NCBI GenBank assembly: GCA_030535355.1
Contig: JAUNIO010000024.1
Span: forward strand, 1-39,080
Direction of reading: 5' to 3'
DNA: 39,080 bases
DNA from: a bacterium
GTDB lineage: Bacteria > Vulcanimicrobiota > Xenobia > Xenobiales > Xenobiaceae
The position numbers were made by a program, and so were the translations under genes. Each line of letters begins with the position of its first letter. Within the stretch, counting starts at the first letter, position 1. The notes below the pieces were generated by a model, which did not search any database, was not told where the DNA came from, and was given only the letters and a program-made list of their open reading frames with translations. Positions 28,132 to 37,002 of this stretch are shown in pieces.

Positions 28132-28159
28132 CTATTAACTGATTTTAATATAAATATGG

Positions 28160-28210
28160 AAATAAATATGGTTTCGGTTTAGTTAGGAACCGGAACCATA
28201 TTTATTTTTA
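28160..28210. terminator. Terminator after mrp
   Basis: AAATAAATATGGTT (28160-28173) pairs with AACCATATTTATTT (28194-28207), and CGGTT with AACCG inside, with one T-G mismatch. A T-rich stretch (ATTTTTAA) follows. Confidence 0.85.
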
Positions 28211-28308
28211 ACCTTATTGTTGCATTTATTTCAAACTTTCAGTAGGGATAAAACCAGTCATCGCAAAAGGATATTTATTAACAAAGTAAATTGAGGTGAG
28301 GTGGTTTT

Positions 28309-29967
28309 ATGAGCATCAACCCTATGTCTATGGGTATCTCCACCAATTACAGCGTTAGCGGAGTTGCTGCGGGCAGAGTTCAGACAGCGCAGGCCGAACA
28401 GGCTAGCCCCGCAGTATCTGGCGATTCTGTACAGTTAGGCCATGGAGATGACGGCCTGTCCCCCTCACCTGCCGCAGCGCAATTCAGCCCCGCTTCTTTA
28501 GCCGCTGAGACATCAGCCTCTCCAAGCAGCGCCTCAGCGAGCAGTCAGCCGCAAATTCGCGATGAAGCCCAGCCCAGCGCTTCATCTTCTTCAGATAGCG
28601 CAAAAAGTGCCAAAACAGAGGATTCTTTTGGCGGGGCTGATATTTGGCACATTGCCGGAGAGAGCAGCAGTTCCGAAGATACTGCAGCACTGGCAAAAAC
28701 AGTTGACGGCGGTTTCGAAAAAGCCAGGATCGCCTTAGGGACGGATGGCGATGACACCATCACTGTCACCATGAACGAAAGCGGTAACTTGGTGGTAACC
28801 GTCAACGATGAGCAGAGTGAGTTTTCTCCCCGGGATCCCAACGGTATGCTCCTGGTTATAGATGGCGGCAAAGGCAACGATACCATCATCGTGGACAAAA
28901 AGGTTACCGTTCCTCTGCGCCTTACCGGCGGTCAAGGTGACGACACCATCGTGGGCGGTTCGGGCAATGACATCATCATTGACAATTACGGCTCCAACAA
29001 GATCGACGGAGGCGCGGGCGACGATATCATCATCGCACACGGTTTAGATTTGCCCGCCAACGGTCAGGGCAGCACCATTAACGGCGGTACAGGGCGCGAT
29101 TATATCGAAGGCAGCAATGCCAAAGATATTCTCAGCGGCGGAGACGGCTACGATGTCATTTACGGTTTAGGCGGCGATGACGAAATTCACGGCGGCGCAG
29201 GCAATGATTACCTGGACGGCGGCGAAGGCGACGATACCATCTCTGGCGATGAGGGCAATGATAACCTCGTCGGCGGCAAGGGCAACGATATTCTTTCAGG
29301 CGGCGCAGGCGACGATCTCTTAATCGGTGCGTCGGGCCATGATACTATGTCTGGCGATGCCGGGCGCGACCGGGTAATCAGCAACGGCTCCGGCGATCAG
29401 ATAGCCAGCGACAGCGATGATGCGCCCGTGCAGACTATAGCATCTATGGAAGTACCTGCCAATTTCGAAGCTCAGGGTGATGATATTGAGCGCACCAGAA
29501 TAGAATCCGATTTGGAGACCCTGGCCCATACCGAACACGGACAAATGATGTTCTCCGAAATCGCCGCTACCGGCCACCAGGTCACCATAGGCCAGGACAC
29601 TGAAAACGAGGGCAGCTACTGCGCATCCGGAGGGGGACGCTCAGATCCAGGCGTGGGCAGTGATTCCCACATCAATTATTCCACGACCAAAGTGGCCTTG
29701 AGAAGCAATACGCCTTGGGCTGAACGTGCGCCTATCGTTAGCATGTACCACGAGATGTGCCACTCCTACAACGCCGCTGTGGGCGATATGGACACAAAAT
29801 TCTACGACGCATCCGGCCGTCAGGTTTCTGGCTGGTCTGAAGGTACTAAAGGTGTGGAATATCAGGCTATGGGCGTGGACAATCCCAGCGTTAAGCCCAA
29901 CCCTCATCTGCTAACCGAAAACGGTCTGCGCGAGCTCTTTGGCCACGTTCACCGCGATAGATACTAA
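28309..29967 (+). CDS. Leaderless RTX-repeat protein with C-terminal M91 (NleD-like) zinc protease domain, first of pair
   Basis: The 552-residue protein begins MSINPMSMGIS and has GDSVQLG at 38-44. Residues about 50-110 are Ser/Ala-rich and disordered-looking. From about 185 to 365 there are RTX-type calcium repeats (GGQGDDTIVGGSGND, GGKGNDILSGGAGDD). The C-terminal 160 residues match the M91/NleD effector-protease layout: RIESDLETLA, GVGSDSHINYS, the zinc motif YHEMCHSYN (His481, Glu482, His485) and a LTENGLRELFG close ending in RDRY. NleD-type enzymes cut host MAP kinases; this target is not inferred here. No Sec signal exists. GAGGTGAGG precedes the ATG. A 516-residue paralogue follows 102 bases later. 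Confidence 0.87.
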   Translation: MSINPMSMGISTNYSVSGVAAGRVQTAQAEQASPAVSGDSVQLGHGDDGLSPSPAAAQFSPASLAAETSASPSSASASSQPQIRDEAQPSASSSSDSAKSAKTEDSFGGADIWHIAGESSSSEDTAALAKTVDGGFEKARIALGTDGDDTITVTMNESGNLVVTVNDEQSEFSPRDPNGMLLVIDGGKGNDTIIVDKKVTVPLRLTGGQGDDTIVGGSGNDIIIDNYGSNKIDGGAGDDIIIAHGLDLPANGQGSTINGGTGRDYIEGSNAKDILSGGDGYDVIYGLGGDDEIHGGAGNDYLDGGEGDDTISGDEGNDNLVGGKGNDILSGGAGDDLLIGASGHDTMSGDAGRDRVISNGSGDQIASDSDDAPVQTIASMEVPANFEAQGDDIERTRIESDLETLAHTEHGQMMFSEIAATGHQVTIGQDTENEGSYCASGGGRSDPGVGSDSHINYSTTKVALRSNTPWAERAPIVSMYHEMCHSYNAAVGDMDTKFYDASGRQVSGWSEGTKGVEYQAMGVDNPSVKPNPHLLTENGLRELFGHVHRDRY

Positions 29968-29977
29968 AATAGCCGCA

Positions 29978-30049
29978 ATGCTGTACAGCTTAGCCATGTA
30001 CAGCATAATAAGCACGCTATCATTTAGGCTCAGCGGTACAGGCTAAATG
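29978..30049 (+). other. Two hairpins between the tandem RTX/M91 genes
   Basis: ATGCTGTACA (29978-29987) and TGTACAGCAT (29997-30006) form a perfect 10-base stem. CATTTAG (30021-30027) and CTAAATG (30043-30049) form a second. Neither is followed by a T-run, so read-through or processing between the genes is likely. Confidence 0.55.
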
Positions 30050-30069
30050 AAAACCAGAAAAGAGGCAGC

Positions 30070-31620
30070 ATGAGCATCAATCCCTTACATTTAGGAATAT
30101 CGGCTCTCCCCAACGGCGGCTCTTCACCCGCCTCTGCTCAGTGTGCCTCAGCGGTCATCGCTGACAGCCAGCCGCTTCCCTGTGATGGAGTAGAACTCAG
30201 CTCCTCCTCTTCACTGCTGGAACAGTCCTCAGCCCCTAAACATACCGCTGCTGAAGTGCCACATAACAGCAGCACTCCCGGCGCAGACTCAGCAACATCC
30301 GCCCAAGATGACGAGCGTTCCGCGCCTTTATCCCGCGATGCCCATAAACTTTTCGAGACCATGACCGATGTCCGGCGCGAAGAGGTCTTAGTTGCCGCCG
30401 GAACCGACGGCAACGACGAAATCTTTGTGACCATGAACGCCAACAAATCGCTGATCATCACGATTAATGGCGAGGCAAGCTATCTGCCCGAAAGCGCCCA
30501 ATCCCGTCTGATTATCGACGGCGGAGCGGGCAATGATCGCATCATCGTGGACAAGAGCGTCACCGCCGACCTGCGCATCACCGGCGGCGAAGGAGATGAT
30601 TACATCATCAGCGGTTCCGGCCATGACCGCATCTTCGACAATTACGGTTCCAATTATATTGACGGCGGGGCGGGCCACGACGTTATAGTCGCCCGCGGTG
30701 CCGATGTTTGGCCCGATGGCCGTGGTTTTGTCAATCAGCTGTTCGGCGGAGAAGGCAACGATTATATTGAAGGCGGCGACGGCAATGATCTGATTCAGGG
30801 CGGCGCTGGTTACGATGTGCTCTACGGTTTGGGCGGAGATGACGAAATCCACGGCGGAGAGGGCAGCGACTATATAGATGGCGGCAGCGGCAATGATCGC
30901 CTCTTCGGAGAAGCCGGCAACGACAATCTCCTCGGCGGCCAGGGAGACGATGCCATTAATGGCGGCATAGGAGACGATCTGCTCGTAGGTGCCTCGGGAA
31001 GCGATAGCTTCGACGCCTCAAGCGGTGCCAACCGCATCATCAGCAGCGGCGCGGAAGACACCGTGCTCGCCGCCAGTGCTCAGACCACTACAGAAACGCT
31101 AACCCCCATCGGAATGCCCCACCACATCACCAGCAACGGCGACCGCTCAGATCGCGCCCGCATCGATTCCGATTTAGAGGCCCTGGCCAGCCTGCCCCAC
31201 GGTCAGAAAATGTTCAGCGAGATAGCCCAAACCGGGCATCGCGTCGACATCGAGCTGACCCCAGACGGCAGCGCCTGTGCCTCCTTCGCGGGCAATACCC
31301 AGCGCGGCGTAGGCAGCGATTCGCAGATATTCTACAATGCCAGTAAAATTGCCCTTTCCACCGATATGCCCTGGGCCAACCGCGCTCCCATTGTCAGCCT
31401 CTATCACGAGATGTGCCACTCTTACAACGCCGCCGTAGGCAATATGGACAAAGGCTGGTATCAGAAAGACGGCACCAAAATGCCCAACGGCGAAGGCACT
31501 CCGGGCTTAGAATATCAGGCGGTGGGCATAGACGTCCCTGGTATTGAAGGCAACGATCCCTTGCTCACGGAAAACGGCCTGCGCGATTTGTTGGGCTATC
31601 AAAAACGCGAGGAATATTAA
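30070..31620 (+). CDS. Leaderless RTX-repeat protein with C-terminal M91 (NleD-like) zinc protease domain, second of pair
   Basis: The 516-residue paralogue begins MSINPLHLGIS, with CDGVELS at 38-44, exactly the place of the motif in the gene upstream. A Ser-rich linker and RTX repeats (about 150-320; GGEGDDYIISGSGHD, GGAGYDVLYGLGGDD) follow. The C-terminal domain keeps RIDSDLEALA, YHEMCHSYN (His446, Glu447, His450), GLEYQAVGI and LTENGLRDLLG ending REEY. AGAGG precedes the ATG. Divergence from the first copy is strongest in the linker and the segment before HExxH, while zinc motifs are unchanged, so both are likely active. It ends at a large terminator. Confidence 0.87.
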   Translation: MSINPLHLGISALPNGGSSPASAQCASAVIADSQPLPCDGVELSSSSSLLEQSSAPKHTAAEVPHNSSTPGADSATSAQDDERSAPLSRDAHKLFETMTDVRREEVLVAAGTDGNDEIFVTMNANKSLIITINGEASYLPESAQSRLIIDGGAGNDRIIVDKSVTADLRITGGEGDDYIISGSGHDRIFDNYGSNYIDGGAGHDVIVARGADVWPDGRGFVNQLFGGEGNDYIEGGDGNDLIQGGAGYDVLYGLGGDDEIHGGEGSDYIDGGSGNDRLFGEAGNDNLLGGQGDDAINGGIGDDLLVGASGSDSFDASSGANRIISSGAEDTVLAASAQTTTETLTPIGMPHHITSNGDRSDRARIDSDLEALASLPHGQKMFSEIAQTGHRVDIELTPDGSACASFAGNTQRGVGSDSQIFYNASKIALSTDMPWANRAPIVSLYHEMCHSYNAAVGNMDKGWYQKDGTKMPNGEGTPGLEYQAVGIDVPGIEGNDPLLTENGLRDLLGYQKREEY

Positions 31621-31718
31621 ATCTGCATAATTCAAAGCAATAAATTGCAAGCGACTCATGAGCACACCAGCATAGAGCGCAGCAAAGTTACCGCAGCTGG
31701 CAAAGAAAGCAAAGCAGT

Positions 31719-31766
31719 TTTAAACTAAAAAAGGCCCCGGCCAGCCGGAGCCTTTTTTAGTTTAAA
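31719..31766. terminator. Bidirectional terminator between RTX/M91 gene and 5'-nucleotidase gene
   Basis: TTTAAACTAAAAAAGGC pairs with GCCTTTTTTAGTTTAAA (17 bases); CCGGC and GCCGG pair inside. Its A and T runs serve both convergent genes. Confidence 0.92.
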
Positions 31767-31769
31767 TCA

Positions 31770-33503
31770 TTACTTGATGGTAATGCGGCCTTGAGGCTTA
31801 GTATAGTCTTTCAGATTGCCCTTCAGACTCTCGATGTAGTTGATGAGCATCTGATAATCGCATTCGCCCTCATTGATGATGTATTTCTTCTTGGCAAACA
31901 TGGTGAAGCCATCGCCGCACTCTTTTAAGGTGAAGTTCTGAGAAGCGACGGTATAAGTGGCTTTGGGATCGAGGGGCACATACTGGCCTTTAGAATTCAA
32001 AACTTTGACATCTTTGACGCGGCGGGCTCCATCGACTTTGACAAACATGCCTTTTTCGTCGAGCACGACGTGGCTGGGAACGGAAGTGTCAATAGTGCAC
32101 TTCAAACCGGAAACAGAGAGGAACCCACCACACTCTCCCAGGGAATTCTTGCCATCGGTCGCTTTGGATTCGACAGCGCGGTAAGCGTGCTCCAAGGCAT
32201 CCAAAATATCCTGACCGGTAGCTTCACAGCAGGCCAAAGTATTGCCATAAGGGTGCACGGAAATTACGTTGTCAAAAGTAATGTCGCCTTTGGGCAGCCC
32301 GGCGCGGATACCGCCGCCGTTGACGATGCCGATGTCGGACTTAGCGGCGTAACGGTAAGCATCAGCGCTGAGGTCGCCGATAGCGGTTTCACGGTTGCGC
32401 ACCAAGCGGCAGCCATTCTCGTCACAGTCACTGACGGCTACACTGCTGCTGGCTACTACGGCGTTAACAGAAGCTTCATACTGTTTTTTGATATTGCTGA
32501 TAACGTTTTCAACTCTGGGGTCTTTAGCGGCAACTTCCTCTACGAGGCTAGTGGTAATCTTGCCATCGGTATCGATAACCATGCGGCCGATTGTGCACAG
32601 TTTAGTGCCGGTGGAAGTCAGAATAGCTTCGCGGCCATCGAGATTTTTGATTTTGCGGCAGGGAATGGTGCTGTGCGCGTGACCGTCGAGGATCACGTCA
32701 ATGCCGCGGGTATGTTCGATAAGATCGACAGAAGTATAAGGAATAGATTCGTTAGCGTCGCCCAAGTGAGCTAAAATCACAACATAATCGGCACCTTTTT
32801 CCCGGCACTCATCGACGTATTTCTGAATGCAGCTGTAAAACTTCTCGGGATTCTCGCCGTTGAAGCTGTAAACGAATTGGCCGTTTTTCTGGAAAGTCGA
32901 AGGTGCAGATTTGGTCAGGCTTTCGGGAGTGCTGACGCCGATGAAAGCCACCTTAACAGCATGGTCGCCGAGGCCGTACTCAGCGATAGCGTAAGGCTTC
33001 AACAGAGGTAAAAGCTCGTCTTTGCCAGTGCCGGTATAAGTGATGTTGCAGGCGAGATAGGACGTATCCGCACCTTTGATCAGTTTAACCAGCTGTTCCA
33101 TACCGTAGTCGAATTCGTGATTGCCAAGAATGCAGTAATCATAACCGACAGCATTCATAATGTCCACGAGGTACTGGCCTTTGGAAAGCGTACCTATGGT
33201 TTCGCCCTGGATGGCATCGCCATTATCCACCATAGTCACATAGGGAGTTTCTCTCTCGCACTGCTTCTTGTAAGCGGCTAAGCTGGAGTATCCCAATCTT
33301 TTGGTATCTTTTTTTCTCTCGATACCGCAGTGAACGTCGTTGGTGTACAGGATAACTATTTCCTTATCGGGACGGGCCGCACCGTGTCCGCTGCAGCAAC
33401 TGCCACAGCAGCCCTGACACTGCTCGTTGGCGCCGGCCAGTAAAGGCAGGCAGAACACGAGCGCCAAGATGCTGAAAAGCATCAACAGTCTTTTGTTCTT
33501 CAT
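31770..33503 (-). CDS. Secreted 5'-nucleotidase / UshA-family phosphoesterase
   Basis: The 577-residue protein has a signal peptide (MKNKRLLMLFSILALVF) and a Cys-rich linker (CQGCCGSCCSG) before the metallophosphatase domain: TNDVHCGIE (Asp56, His58), DNGDAIQG, GNHEFDYG, LAHLGD and DGHAHS are the metal-site motifs. The C-terminal domain has NGGGIRAGLPKGDITFDN, the substrate-stacking region of 5'-nucleotidases. It removes phosphate from nucleotides outside the cytoplasm, a salvage role. Length fits the UshA/YfkN-type single two-domain form. It is followed by a shared terminator with the RTX/M91 pair. The Cys-rich linker resembles that of the GPx gene product. Confidence 0.93.
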   Translation of the reverse strand: MKNKRLLMLFSILALVFCLPLLAGANEQCQGCCGSCCSGHGAARPDKEIVILYTNDVHCGIERKKDTKRLGYSSLAAYKKQCERETPYVTMVDNGDAIQGETIGTLSKGQYLVDIMNAVGYDYCILGNHEFDYGMEQLVKLIKGADTSYLACNITYTGTGKDELLPLLKPYAIAEYGLGDHAVKVAFIGVSTPESLTKSAPSTFQKNGQFVYSFNGENPEKFYSCIQKYVDECREKGADYVVILAHLGDANESIPYTSVDLIEHTRGIDVILDGHAHSTIPCRKIKNLDGREAILTSTGTKLCTIGRMVIDTDGKITTSLVEEVAAKDPRVENVISNIKKQYEASVNAVVASSSVAVSDCDENGCRLVRNRETAIGDLSADAYRYAAKSDIGIVNGGGIRAGLPKGDITFDNVISVHPYGNTLACCEATGQDILDALEHAYRAVESKATDGKNSLGECGGFLSVSGLKCTIDTSVPSHVVLDEKGMFVKVDGARRVKDVKVLNSKGQYVPLDPKATYTVASQNFTLKECGDGFTMFAKKKYIINEGECDYQMLINYIESLKGNLKDYTKPQGRITIK

Positions 33504-33612
33504 GAGCTTTCTTTGAGCTTCCTTTCCTTTGTTGAGTTATTAGCTAACCTCACTAAAGCCATAAATAGCATTAGATTATACAATAAAAAAATAATTAAAA
33601 AAAGTTAAATAA

Positions 33613-34521
33613 TTACCAAGGCAGGAGCAAAGCGATAATATTTAACAAACCGTATTTTAAATGCAGCTGAGCCGACATCTTTTCCAAAGCCACGATATTT
33701 TCGCGGGAGACCTGCGGATCGCTGTATGTTTTGGCCATTTTGAACAGCTTAGGCCAGAGCAAAATAGTCAGGGCCGAAGTGTAAGGCAAATAGCCCTGGC
33801 TAACGCAATAGCCTTGAATGGCATAAGCGCCAATCCACATGCCCGCATAGAGTACCAGCGCCCCGCGCCGCCCCAAACGGGTGGCCATGGAGCGCACTCC
33901 GGTTTTGATGTCGTCTTCCACATCGCGGATATCGTTGGCCTGCATAACCATAGATATCAGCATGGCAACAGGTGTGGCAGCTAAGACCACCCACCAGGCG
34001 AAATGTCCACTCTGAATGAAGTAGGAGGGCAAAATCATCAGATGGCCCATCAAAAACAGCACGATAATCGGTCCCAAACCGGCTTCTTTATAGGAAAGCG
34101 GACCGCCCGTATAGCTGCGCCCGCCGATAAGGCCGATCAAACCGAAGACGAGGATCTGCCAGCCGCAGACATAAGCCAAATAAAAGCCGATTAAACTGGC
34201 TAGAGTAAAAGCCCCTATCGCCCCATTGCGGACGTGCTCCAGTTTGATGCGTCCTTGCACCAGGGGGTTGTCGATGTCACCGAAGGTGTCTTTCTGCTGG
34301 TCCTGTCCTTTGATCCAGCCATCGTAAACGTTGCAAAGGTTGACCCCGCACTGCATGAGTACTCCGGCGATCAGCGTCAGGGCGAACAGCCCCCAGCGGT
34401 GGTACCCCTCGTGCCAGGCTAAAGCCGATCCGTAGATGACCGAGGTAGCGGCTATGACCCAGGCGAAACATTCAGCGGTTTCAGCCCAGTCCTTAATCCA
34501 GGTGATGATTTTCTTTTTCAT
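33613..34521 (-). CDS. UbiA-family prenyltransferase, MenA-like
   Basis: The 302-residue membrane enzyme has about eight helices and the two Asp motifs of UbiA prenyltransferases: NLCNVYDGWIKGQD and NDIRDVEDDIKTGVRS. The second, with the TRLGRRGA tail, is typical of MenA, which attaches a polyprenyl chain to dihydroxynaphthoate in menaquinone synthesis. No other men gene is in the window, so other quinone-like substrates remain possible. AAGG precedes the ATG. The kinase-like gene lies upstream, 105 bases away. Confidence 0.88.
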   Translation of the reverse strand: MKKKIITWIKDWAETAECFAWVIAATSVIYGSALAWHEGYHRWGLFALTLIAGVLMQCGVNLCNVYDGWIKGQDQQKDTFGDIDNPLVQGRIKLEHVRNGAIGAFTLASLIGFYLAYVCGWQILVFGLIGLIGGRSYTGGPLSYKEAGLGPIIVLFLMGHLMILPSYFIQSGHFAWWVVLAATPVAMLISMVMQANDIRDVEDDIKTGVRSMATRLGRRGALVLYAGMWIGAYAIQGYCVSQGYLPYTSALTILLWPKLFKMAKTYSDPQVSRENIVALEKMSAQLHLKYGLLNIIALLLPW

Positions 34522-34626
34522 CCTAGCCTTCTTTCATCTTTCATTAACTACACAAATACCATAAGCTGCGCAAAGCATCAGAAATGCCTTGTTAAAACCG
34601 CAGCTATGCTCTTTTGTGAGGCAAAA

Positions 34627-35199
34627 CTAATATGGCTCACCTTGTTTTTGGCGCAGGTACTCTTCCAATTCGGGGGTGCGCGACCAGTATTTGCTTCCCC
34701 AATTCTCAAAATTCCATTCTTCCATGTACTCATTACATTCGTAATCTATATAGTACAGCTTACCGTCACGCACAACGAAATTGCTAGGGAAATAATCTAT
34801 ATTCAGCCCGGCGCTTCTAGCCTGTGCCGCCATTCCGCGCACCGCCGGAACATAGGGTTCCGCCGATTGCCCCGCGATAATTAATTCCAAGACGGTAGAG
34901 CCTGCGATGTACTCTTTAACTATCAGCTCACTTTCCCTATCTAAAGCCAGCATGCGGGGAATGCGTATGCCCGCTCGCAGCAACCTTTGATAATCGCGTT
35001 CCTCAGCTTCGATCTTATTGCCGAAGGAATAATAAGCGCAAGGCTCATGATGAATCTGCTTCAGCACCACCTGGCTACCCGCCCGCTCAGCTAAATAAGA
35101 ATAACCGCCTTTGCCGTGCCCGAGCAGCTGTTCCACTATAAGCAGCTGAGCGTTAACGGAGACGGCAGTACCAGGTGAAAGAATCATATCGCTATTCAT
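34627..35199 (-). CDS. Small protein-kinase-fold protein
   Basis: The 190-residue product (start MNSDMILSPG chosen; a GTG 13 codons earlier is possible) has a Gly-rich loop LGHGKGGYSYL, a strand lysine VVLKQ, a hinge-like VKEYIAGS, and a catalytic-loop-like NIDYFPSNFVV followed by LYYIDYE in place of DFG. The overall size fits the short kinase/aminoglycoside phosphotransferase-like folds (Bud32, RIO, KdkA type). The substrate is unknown. The catalytic Asp would be in NIDYFPSN. No ribosome site is strong at either start. Identification is by motif pattern only. Confidence 0.6.
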   Translation of the reverse strand: MNSDMILSPGTAVSVNAQLLIVEQLLGHGKGGYSYLAERAGSQVVLKQIHHEPCAYYSFGNKIEAEERDYQRLLRAGIRIPRMLALDRESELIVKEYIAGSTVLELIIAGQSAEPYVPAVRGMAAQARSAGLNIDYFPSNFVVRDGKLYYIDYECNEYMEEWNFENWGSKYWSRTPELEEYLRQKQGEPY

Positions 35200-35376
35200 A
35201 AAGCAGTATATGCGTTTTACTGATAAAAAAGCCTTCACAGCGGTTAAAATTCTAACATTTTCTAATAAATAACGTAATATTCAAAATACGTAAGTTTAAC
35301 GACAAAAAACAGCCTCTGCGCTCCTGTATAGAGCTGCCAGAGGCTGTTCTAAATTAACTAGGCTGGCGGCCGCAGA

Positions 35377-36714
35377 TTATTCTGCGAGTACGTCTATTCT
35401 TCGGGAAATTGCGCCATGCCTATATAAAACGATCCTAGTGTTACCGACGCTAACCGGAGTAACTAAGCCATTGGCATCGACTGTAGCTACATTTTTATCT
35501 AAGCTATCCCAATGCAAGCCCTCATTAAGATACTCATCGGTGCCGTCGGTGTAATGAATATGCCACCGCAGCTGCAAGGGATTACCCAGCGTTGTTACAA
35601 AGCTGCCGCTATCTGATTCTACGTTATCACTTTCTATTAACCTAATACTAACTTCCTGAGAGACTGATATGCCTTTATACTCAGCGCTGATGGTGGTCCA
35701 ACCGAGATAATCCTCATAAGGTATCAGCTGGAGCTTGCCGGACTCTGTATCCTTAACAAAATGCAGAGCACTTTCATCACCGCTCAAACGGACATCATCG
35801 CTCATAGTTATATCTTCGGAATGGCCATCACTGTAATTGGCCATAATTAAGATATTAAAGCCAGTAAAAGGATCGGTAGCGAATTTGCCTGTCTCAGAAA
35901 TTAAGGTCAGCGTCTGCAGCACAATTTTCACCTCGATCTCTTGAGAAACCTTAACACCTTCAAATTCAGCGGTCACTTTAGCTTTGCCGATTCTCAAGCC
36001 TTTGGCTTCTCCGTAAGACACAGTCAGAACCACAGAAGAATCGCTGCTCCACTTAACGGCATCCTTTAAAGTTACATCTGCAGTGGTGCCATCGGTATAT
36101 TCAGTCTCTAAGGTCAGCTGCAAAGTACCGCCGGCAGCTACGATAAATTCACCAGTCTCCGAGCCTATAGTCAAAGAAGTAGGCACCGCCTCGGTAATCG
36201 TTATAACAGCAGTGTCGGTCAGAGTCGGTCTGTAAATATCCCTTACGGTAATGCTAGCCTCACCTACGCCAGTTGGAGTGACCACACCGTCAGCTACGGT
36301 GGCCTTGCCTTCGGCCGACCAAAGCAAACGGTCGGTCACGTCCCGGGTAGTGCCGTCGCTGTAAGTACCCAGAGCGCTAAGATTGAGTTCCACGCCCACG
36401 GGAGTTGCAAAGACGCCGGTTTCGGAATCGATACTGATGCTTTCCAAAGCCGCATCGGTTACTTCAAGTGTAGTAATGCCGGAGAATTCGCCTAAAACTG
36501 CGGATATTTCCACAGTACCCACAGCCACGGGCATTACCAAACCGGTTTCATCGACTATAGCGATATTGCGGTCAGATGAGTTCCACTGCACATCTTTAGT
36601 TACATCGTGGCTCACTCCGTCTTCATATTTCGCTTCAGCGCTGAGATAGACTGGCACTCCGATAGGTGTCTTTGCGGACGCTGGAGTGACGCTCAAAGCG
36701 CAGGGATTTGACAT
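35377..36714 (-). CDS. Ig-like (Big2-type) repeat protein, downstream part of a split lipoprotein
   Basis: The 445-residue frame contains about five bacterial Ig-like (Big2) repeats of 85-95 residues. Each begins with a SIDSETG/TIGSETG/LISETG-type strand and has a Y-x-DG-T-x-x-D-V/I-T motif near its middle, and a conserved VATVDANGLVTPVSVG-type end. Such domains form stiff surface stalks and adhesins. The ATG has no ribosome site and overlaps by one base (TGATG) the stop of the lipoprotein-signal frame at 36714, so it is probably part of one broken or shifted gene. Without the signal, export would need the upstream frame. Confidence 0.8.
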   Translation of the reverse strand: MSNPCALSVTPASAKTPIGVPVYLSAEAKYEDGVSHDVTKDVQWNSSDRNIAIVDETGLVMPVAVGTVEISAVLGEFSGITTLEVTDAALESISIDSETGVFATPVGVELNLSALGTYSDGTTRDVTDRLLWSAEGKATVADGVVTPTGVGEASITVRDIYRPTLTDTAVITITEAVPTSLTIGSETGEFIVAAGGTLQLTLETEYTDGTTADVTLKDAVKWSSDSSVVLTVSYGEAKGLRIGKAKVTAEFEGVKVSQEIEVKIVLQTLTLISETGKFATDPFTGFNILIMANYSDGHSEDITMSDDVRLSGDESALHFVKDTESGKLQLIPYEDYLGWTTISAEYKGISVSQEVSIRLIESDNVESDSGSFVTTLGNPLQLRWHIHYTDGTDEYLNEGLHWDSLDKNVATVDANGLVTPVSVGNTRIVLYRHGAISRRIDVLAE

Positions 36715-36935
36715 CAGCGGGAACGCGTGCGCAGCTGAGCCAGCACGAACCGGAATTCTACGGCGGCAACACTGACATTTTCAGCGTGCTCGGAATCGTC
36801 ATGGCTGTTCTCGCTGTGGCTGCTTCCGCTGCAGCCGGTCAGCGCCGCCACACAAGAAAGCGTGAACACCAACAGCAGAACGCTAAAATTACGTAAAACT
36901 ACTTTCTTTTTAAATTCGCTTAAAATAGAGCACAC
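36714..36935 (-). pseudogene. Lipoprotein signal part of the Big2-type gene, separated by a frame change
   Basis: The start taken is GTG at 36935, with AGGAGG 4 bases upstream. The 73-residue frame gives a lipoprotein signal (SVLLLVFTLSCVAALTGC) and a short acidic linker (SSHSENSHDDSEHAEN), then ends at 36714 in a TGA that overlaps the next ATG. It makes no stable domain itself. A single-base indel near 36720-36775 would join it to the Big2 frame. Translational coupling through TGATG, or programmed shifting, are less likely alternatives. Confidence 0.65.
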
Positions 36936-37002
36936 ATGTCCTCCTAACGGCAATATACACGATGGAATCAGAAAATTTAGCCCAGCTGATTGTTACAAAA
37001 TA

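Noticed and set aside
28920-29370. DNA tandem repeat element
   Set aside because: The periodicity comes from protein RTX nonapeptides, not from a mobile repeat.
28309-31620. Type III secretion locus
   Set aside because: M91 domains suggest it, but no apparatus, chaperone or translocator gene is in the window.
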